From contig NC_081819.1 in NCBI RefSeq assembly GCF_030704535.1, forward strand, positions 15,777,501 through 15,841,500: a stretch of 64,000 nucleotides of DNA, read 5' to 3'. Numbering within the stretch: position 1 is the stretch's first letter; each line of letters begins with the position of its first letter. Made by a program: the position numbers and the translations under genes. The notes beneath the pieces are model-generated. The model saw only the letters and a list, made by a program, of their open reading frames with translations, was not told the origin of the DNA and did not search any database. This document shows positions 56,951-64,000 of the stretch, piece after piece. This DNA is from Vitis vinifera. Lineage: Eukaryota; Streptophyta; Magnoliopsida; Vitales; Vitaceae.

Positions 56951-59520
56951 TGTAGACCCTCTATTTTGTCTTCCTCGCACATGTCGTTTATAGCAATTCC
57001 CTGGTGGCCTGTTAATACTCGTGTAGCCTATATTTTCTAAGCCACCTTGGAGACTATGGTTGAAGGATGATTTGACCTCTTATTGTGACCTTTGGCAGCT
57101 CTAATTTAGACTTAGGCACTTTAGGCCCACTAAGACACCACACTTGGCCCATTAGGCATCACCCTAGGTCCATTTAGATACTTGGCCTATTAGGCATCAC
57201 TTTAAGCCCATTTAGACACTTTAGGCCCACTTAGATCACTTTAGGCCCATTTAGGCACCTTAGGCCCATTTAGCCACTTTAGGCCCATTTAGGTACACTT
57301 GGGCCATTAGGCATCACTTTAGGTTCACTTAGTGCACCTTAGGCCCATTAGACACACTTGGCCCATTAGGTATCGCCTTAGGCCCACTTAAACACTTTTC
57401 AAGGTTTAGTTTCACTTAGATTTGTTTTCTTGTTTTATTTATTTATTTATTTTATTGATTGCTTTTAAGATTAAGTGAGTTTTTGATATATTTATACTAT
57501 TTCATCATTATTATTATTTGTATTTTTGTTTATTTATTTTATTTTATAATTGCATGAAATGAGTTCTTATTATTATTATTATTATTATTACTATTATTAT
57601 TATTATTATCATTATTTACTTAATTATTTTGTTAATTTAATTTGTTTGTTTATTTTATAATTTTCTAAAACACCTTGGGATTCATTCATTAAGTCTAATT
57701 TTCTTTATATTTTTGTAGAGAAATTCACCAAAGGAATCATCACTGGAGAGAAAAGGGAAGGTTGAAAACATGTATTGGCAAAGATATGCATGTGTTGAAG
57801 GATAGATCCAAGGTGGTTGGAAGAGGAGAGGACGTATGGAAGGAAATGAACTGAGAAAGAAAGCAAGTATGCACCCATGCATGTGCTGATTGTGCTTTTG
57901 ATGGAAGGAAATGAATGAAGAAAGAAAATTACCAAAGCTATTTTGGCATGGAAAAAGGAAAGGTTCAATGGGTATTTGGACGGAATGAAGACTATGTTCA
58001 GGAGGGAGAGTCCTGATGATGCTTGACTGACGTGGATGATTGAGGCTCTCCGGGCTGGTGAGTTGTCTTTCCATATTGGTAGAGTCAACGGGACCATTGA
58101 GAAGGAAAGGATTCTCTGGAGGGAAGGGGCAGCTGCACCGGAACAGAAAGAAAATATTTTTTTGCATAGAAGAGAGAGGAAAAGGATCAGAGGAGAGGAC
58201 TTTTTCCAGGAGGTCTTCCATCATTGTGGTGGGAGAGAGGAGTGGTGGAGATTGAGAAAAGACGAAGGAGAGAGGATTAAAAAAAAGGAGAGAACAAGTG
58301 AGGCTGTGATTTTCAGAGAGAAGAGGAGTGATCAGTCGGGTTGAGGAAAGGTGAGGCTACGATTTTTAGAGGGTAGAGAGAAGAGCAGTAGAGAGAAAAG
58401 AAAGAGGGTTTGAGAGAAGGATTCAGGGACTGGAAGGGAGGGCAGATTCGGTGATGAAGTGAGCTGGTTTTGAGAGGAGAAGAGGGTAGAGGATTCAAAG
58501 ACGGGAAGAGCACCATTGAGAAGGAAGGGAAAGAAGGCAGCCACACCGGAAAAGTTTCGGGAAGCACGACTGCACCTCGAAGGGCACAACAACAATCAGA
58601 TCAGATTGTGTTTTCATGAACTGCAATTCACGGAGTGATCGTTTCTAAAAAAAAATTATTGTCCAAGAAATCCTCGTTCCGGTTAAGACGCTGAATACTT
58701 TCGTCTTCGCCAGACATGGGTTTCTCATCGAGATCATCCACACGTTCTGAACTTTGAAAGGAACTCACCAGATTTTGCCCAAAATCCAACCATCAAGAAG
58801 GACTCCATGCACGGGCTGCATATAGAAAGAGATCATCACGCACCAGAATTTTAAGGGGGAGACATCCACCATTCCGGAGATCTTCACGACTTTATCTCCA
58901 AGAGCACAAGTGTGCGTGTTGATCAAAGATTTTTCTCCACTAACATGCATTACTTTGGGGACTGTGCAAGTAGCTGCAGCCACCACGCCATGCATCATTC
59001 GAATTGTTTATTTTAAATAAATAAAAAAATCTTGCTCGGTGGAAAGTAGTCTTCAAGTTTTGAAAAAGCCCTTTGAGAATTTGCTGTGCATGGATATCCA
59101 CCACACAAGTCACCTTTGGAATTGTTTGTTTTAATTAAAATCTCTTATCGGTGGAAAGTGGCCTTCACGTTTTAAGGTAAACTAATTCATCCCATTATAA
59201 TTTTGTTTCATGAAATATTCAATTCAATTCATACTTGTTTAGGATTTTATCTATTGTTTAGGTTTAATTATTTCCAATAACATTAATATTCATGATTTAG
59301 CTTTAAAATTATTCTTATTTGGCCTATGCATTTTAAATTTTATTTAATTTTTTATTGTAAATTCATATTTAGTTTAAATGTTAATTTTTAATTTTTCTTA
59401 ACTAAATAAACAAATTAATTTTGACTTATTATTCTTGCTTGAAAATTATGATTTATGTTTAATGTAGTTACAATTTATTTTCTTAGTTCGACAAATTAGA
59501 TTTTTTTTTTATTTATTTAC

Positions 59521-59579
<59 letters not shown>

Positions 59580-60181
59580 TTAAGTATTGGTTTGGGCAAT
59601 TTTTGTTAATAATGGAAAAGTTGAGATTTTTTAGAGTTTAGATAATTTGTTATGATAGTTAAAAATTTAGAATATTGATTAGCATTATTTTGATTCTCAA
59701 TTAGGAAATTCATAATTTCTTTTAGTTTAGTTTAATTTATCTTTTAGTTTAAATGTTATTAAAATTCAGTCTATTAGTTCAATTGCTTCCATGTCACTAT
59801 TTTCATATCTAAAAGTTGTTAAATTTAATTCATGATTCATCCTTTTAGTTTATTAGTTTTAGAATTTAAGTTGGTTAATTTATTTCATTCCGCGTTGATA
59901 TATTCATGTTTTAAAATAAAAAATATAAAATTAAATAAATAAATAAAATAAATAATTATTTTAGTTTTGATTGATCCTGTTTTAGTTGATATTTTTTTAG
60001 AGTTTTAATTAATTCGATTGGTTTCATATTGATTAGTTTATGTTAAGATTTCCTAATTCCATTTTTCTATTAATTCTATGCTTTCAAATTGTAGGCTATT
60101 AGTTTAATCTATCCCCATGTTGTCATTTTGTGTTTAAAAATAGTTCATTTTAGTTTTGATTAATTTTATTTATCTTATGTG

Positions 60182-60235
<54 letters not shown>

Positions 60236-61745
60236 TTATTATTCATTTGTTTAGTTAGTCGATTAAATTTATGACTTCAAATCGTCAATATTAGTTGATA
60301 CGTATCATTTGTACTATTTTAAAGGTCACATAATATTTAGGGTTTGATTAAGTTTATTTTAAGATTAAATGTTTTTAAAGTTTCAGTGCTTGTAAGATCT
60401 AAGGTTTTGGTTTATCACTTTGGCCATCCTTTGTCAAATTCAATTTTTAGAGGCTATCAGAAGATAGTGAAGATTGGCCTCTAGTCCCACCACTACAATT
60501 TTATCGGTTGTCAAAAATTTTACTTTGTGATTTTGTTCTTTTTTTTTCTTTGTATTTTAATTCATACATTGTATTGTTTTCAAATTAACTTCTTTTATCT
60601 TTAAAACATAACAATATTCTCAAAATCTCATTTCCTTAAAAACAAACCATTTCAAAAATTCATTTAGAGTTCTCAGAATCAAAATCTCATTCCCTTTAAA
60701 AATTCATTTCAAAGATCCTTTAGGATTCTTAAAATCAAAACCCCATTTTCTTAAAGAATATGCAACCATTTTTTGATCGGTTTGCATCTTTCTCGGTTTT
60801 TAATGAAAATTTTGGTTTGAAATCAGACACGAATCAAAGCTTGTGGTCCCACATAAATGGGATAATTTTGAGCTAAATTCTTGTATATCAATTGGGGAAT
60901 TGGTGAAATCCCCACATAGAAAAATCTTTTCAAAAATTATTTTTGTTGCCACTTTTGTCACTTGTTGAAATTATGTCTATTTTTTTAGGAATTGTATGCA
61001 AGATGAGTGTGATAATTAGTGTTTTCATATACTTTGATAATTTTTGCTATGCCAATTAGATAACGAGCATGCTAGGATTCCTATATTTTATTATTTATTA
61101 TCTAACCCCTCATGTCTTATGGAAGCGCATTGTAAGTTATCTATGCTATCCAGGTACGCCCCCCTATCACCTACTTTCTAAATTTTGTAAACAATCATGT
61201 CACTGTGAAGTATGCATATGTTTGATAATCCTTAGGTGTTTAGATGTATGCTTGATTCACTATGATTAAATACATGTTGTGTGTTATACTTCTATACTAA
61301 CTCTGATGTTTTATGATAGCACTTAAGAAGCGGTTCAGGTACGCATCCTAACCTTTCTTTTATGACAATTTGATCCTATTTGGCATGTTATTTTTTGAAA
61401 TCACCTTAGCCTACTCAGGTATCCATAATCAACCGATTAATTGCCATATTCCCCTTAACTTAGTTAGTAGAGACTTTTAGAGGGCTTAAAGGGGTGCTAC
61501 CTTTTAAAGGTACCTTCCCGATAGGTAATCTGATCCCCGGACTTAGACTCGGGTTTTTCAAAGACACGCTTTTCCAAAAATTATGGAGTCATATTTTTAG
61601 GGTTTTATTTCTTGTTTTATTTTCCCTTAAAATAAAAAATAAAATAAGTGGCGACTCCAACTTTTTTTCAAAAATCAATTTTTCACAAATAAAAAGCGAG
61701 TCTTGCCGATCGAGTGGGGACGCACGTGAAAAATGCGGGTCCACA
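56951..61745 (+). repeat. LTR2 of the Tat-like element (4795 bp)
   Basis: Same start and end as LTR1. Differences seen: about 57 bp fewer in the TTAGGCCCA repeat area, a few extra ATT units (+6 bp), and one A/C change (LTR1 41154 region versus 57611 region). Otherwise the two read as identical. Confidence 0.94.
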
Positions 61746-61748
61746 AAT

Positions 61749-61766
61749 TGGCGACTCCACTGGGGA
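61749..61766 (+). other. Second primer binding site
   Basis: TGGCGACTCCACTGGGGA again follows the LTR by 3 bases, opening the second internal region. Confidence 0.85.
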
Positions 61767-62683
61767 TTTTGAGGATCAAACTTGAACACTATTTAAGGAA
61801 AATGTGGCGTTTAATTGGTCTATTAGAGGGTACCCTTTTTAGGCAAGGTGATTTGGTTAGCTTGCTTGATTGCTTTGCTATCTTAACATGTTTGATTGCC
61901 TTGGATGATCACTTGATTGCTTGCTCACTTCAGCATGATTCACTCTCACGTATGCTAGATAGGACTTTGATTGTATGATACTTATTTGCTTGGTATGACT
62001 GCTTGTTGCATGACAAACCTTTCTCTTGCATGATTGTATGATTGCTTGTCTTTGTTCACTATTTCACTTTAGATCTTAGGTTTTTCGGATGCACCCACAC
62101 TTTTCACTATGCACTTTAGATTATCCCTGAGTGTTGAGAGATGAGAGAGCCTTCACCATTAGGAAACCCCCTGGGAACGCGAGGAAGTGCATGTGTGGAG
62201 GTGATGACCACCTTGCATGGAAGCACCCCGTCTCTTTGGAGGCATGCAGAGGGTTGCGTACCGCCGGAGGGTACGATCGCTTCTGCTAGGGATCCTTTAA
62301 TCCACCTTTTTTTTTTTTATCTTATAGAACCACCACAACCTTATAGGCTAGCCTAGACCCAATTAGGATTTCACTCTTACACGTGGGTGCATCTGTGGAC
62401 CTTCAAAGCTGCCTTGGTTACAATTGGGTTCGATTACCCTCTCCATAGTCCCATTTTGGTATGATCAGATACGGGTATCAGTTTGAGTATACATGGGCTA
62501 TATGTTTGATTACCTTTTAGTCGATTTCTACGGAGTTACCCTTGTATAGCGTCTCATCTAGTGTTTCCGTGTTTATAGGAGTATTTTTTGGTGCCCAGTC
62601 TGGATTCGCCTTCGTGGACTAGAGTTAGAGGCAGGTTGACCAGAGTATCAGATCAGCCAGACCAGAGAGTAGATCAGAGAGAT

Positions 62684-64000
62684 ATGGACTCCCAGGTAGT
62701 CATAGTTGACCAGTTTGCTGCGGCCATGGCTTCGATTCAGGAGGCTATAGCCGGCCTTGGCCAGAGGATAGACGGACAGCAGGCCCCACCTCAGGATGGT
62801 GCACAGTATGACTCTACGGCACCACCACCCCCTCCACTCAGTCAGTCAGTTCCACACCCGACACCGTATGTTGTACATAGTCAGACTGATGTTACCCCAC
62901 TTCCTGTTGTAGCACCCATTCAGGCATCAGAGGATGCACATGCTCGTATGGATAGACTCGAGCAGAGGATGAGACAGATGAGGGGTTCGGATGGAGACAT
63001 CAGTTGGGATGATTTTGATGGAGCACCGGTAGTTAGTTTACCGACTCAGTTCAGGATGCCAGAGATCGAGAGGTATACGGGCATAGGTTGCCCTAAGATT
63101 CATTTGAGGTTATACAGTAGTGTGATGAGGGCCCACGGGTTGGATGAGGCCCATTTGATTATGCTTTTTCCCATGTCCTTGAGTGGTGCAGCACAGCGTT
63201 GGTTTGCTTCTTTAGACGCTTCACGCCGTAGGACTTGGGATGACTTGGCCCAAGAATTTTTGAGACAGTTCGCATTCAACACTGTCATTGATGTCTCGAG
63301 GAGAGAGTTGGAGGCCTTGAGACAGGGGCCAGATGAGTCGGTTACTTCATTTATCTCCCGATGGAGGGAGAAGATCGCCCAGATTGTTGATCGTCCTTCC
63401 GAGAAGGACCAGATTAGTATGATTTTGAGGAGTTTACAGCCTAGATTTGCTAGACATTTGATGGGATTTCCTCATACGGATTTTGGATCCTTGGTACAGG
63501 CCCTATATGGCATAGAAGAGGGCATTGCTAGAGGGTTGTGGCCCGAGTCTTCTCCTTCTGATTCAAAGGTGAAGAAGCCCTTAGGAGGACAGAGACCAGG
63601 AGATGTGAGTGCTATCAGTTCAGTAGGATCGAGATCTCCCAGGCGCTATCAGACATTCGGGCAGACTTCACGAGCCTATTACCCGCAGCGTTATGCTCAG
63701 TATAGACCACCCAGGCCCATGATTCCTACATACCTACACCAGACCCCAGAGCCTGTTTTTGCTGCACAGGTCTCGAAGAGGCCTCCTACCTTATATCCTC
63801 GGCCTCGAGCTCCACAGACTACTATTCCTCTTGTACAGAGGCCGACACGACAGTTCTCCCAGCTAGGTATGCCTTTGAGTCGGGCTTTCCAAAAGCTCAT
63901 GGAGGGTGGTTTGTTGACTCAGTTGGCACCTAGGCCTGTACCCCAGCCTGTGCCACCACGCTTCAGGATGGATCTACATTGTTCCTACCATCAGGGCCCA
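62684..64000 (+). CDS. Gag-pol of the second unit, 5' part (cut by window end)
   Basis: ATG at 62684 in the same context as 46222. The 439 codons visible cover Gag up to the Cys/His cluster (CSYHQG) and read the same as in the first unit. The frame is open to the window end. A C-to-T change in the leader (46037 versus 62499) is the only internal-region difference I noticed. Confidence 0.92.
   Translation, partial: MDSQVVIVDQFAAAMASIQEAIAGLGQRIDGQQAPPQDGAQYDSTAPPPPPLSQSVPHPTPYVVHSQTDVTPLPVVAPIQASEDAHARMDRLEQRMRQMRGSDGDISWDDFDGAPVVSLPTQFRMPEIERYTGIGCPKIHLRLYSSVMRAHGLDEAHLIMLFPMSLSGAAQRWFASLDASRRRTWDDLAQEFLRQFAFNTVIDVSRRELEALRQGPDESVTSFISRWREKIAQIVDRPSEKDQISMILRSLQPRFARHLMGFPHTDFGSLVQALYGIEEGIARGLWPESSPSDSKVKKPLGGQRPGDVSAISSVGSRSPRRYQTFGQTSRAYYPQRYAQYRPPRPMIPTYLHQTPEPVFAAQVSKRPPTLYPRPRAPQTTIPLVQRPTRQFSQLGMPLSRAFQKLMEGGLLTQLAPRPVPQPVPPRFRMDLHCSYHQGP

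Larger units (their letters stand above)
40438..64000 (+). mobile_element. Giant Tat/Ogre-like Ty3/gypsy element in tandem form
   Basis: Order: LTR1 (40438-45283), internal region (45284-56950), LTR2 (56951-61745), then a second internal region that starts with the same PBS and gag and runs off the window. A single LTR-internal-LTR unit is 21,308 bp. The repeat offset is 16,462 bp after small length changes in the LTRs. The 5' flank before LTR1 ends CATAT. LTR2 is instead preceded by the polypurine tract. Confidence 0.93.

Overview
This is a stretch of plant nuclear genome from a eudicot. The style of its retroelements and the gene sequences look most like grapevine (Vitis), but that is recognition, not a database match. 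The evidence for a plant genome is the AT-rich introns with GT-AG splice sites, a DUO1-type pollen MYB gene, and plant-specific Ty1/copia, Ty3/gypsy (Tat lineage), Mutator-like (MULE), PIF/Harbinger and plant-mobile-domain sequences. No tRNA, rRNA or CRISPR array was seen.

Layout. 1-2457: 3' end of a Ty1/copia element, split by a precisely bounded solo LTR (179-2075, TSD GATAT). 2458-5060: two diverged copies of an unidentified glutamate-rich coding locus. 5357-5695: a Tourist-like MITE. 5944-16952: a small genic island of four spliced genes: a 95-aa membrane protein (+), a PAM2-like/RRM protein (-), the R2R3-MYB DUO1 (+, with a miR159-like site), and an RHG-type histidine phosphatase (-). 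None of these exon chains is a single ORF; I rebuilt them from splice sites and protein motifs. 18369-23450: a foldback, a fragment of a paralogous RRM exon, and a heavily decayed copia element with its 3' LTR.

23.9-37.36 kb is one large MULE with long degenerate TIRs. It carries an almost intact 831-aa transposase and a second multi-exon plant-mobile-domain (PMD) gene. The PMD gene has four in-frame stops and is split by a 3091-bp solo LTR (33567-36657, TSD ACGTC). A minus-strand LTR of a related family lies at 37957-40437. It is interrupted by the youngest component, a giant Tat/Ogre-like gypsy element.

40438-64000 reads LTR - internal - LTR - internal (cut by the window end), with a period of about 16.46 kb and almost no differences between copies. 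This is the signature of a tandem retrotransposon produced by LTR-LTR recombination, or of an assembly duplication. Its 2275-aa gag-pol frame is open and has two RNase H domains. The 3.9-kb region after pol contains a 39-bp satellite-like array and repeated copies of the polypurine-tract-side motif GGGGCATATT.

How the parts relate: PAM2/RRM and DUO1 are divergent and share an 804-bp interval. DUO1 and the phosphatase are convergent. The right half is a nested stack whose order can be read: MULE first, then the solo LTR in its PMD gene. The minus LTR was in place before the tandem Tat element inserted into it.
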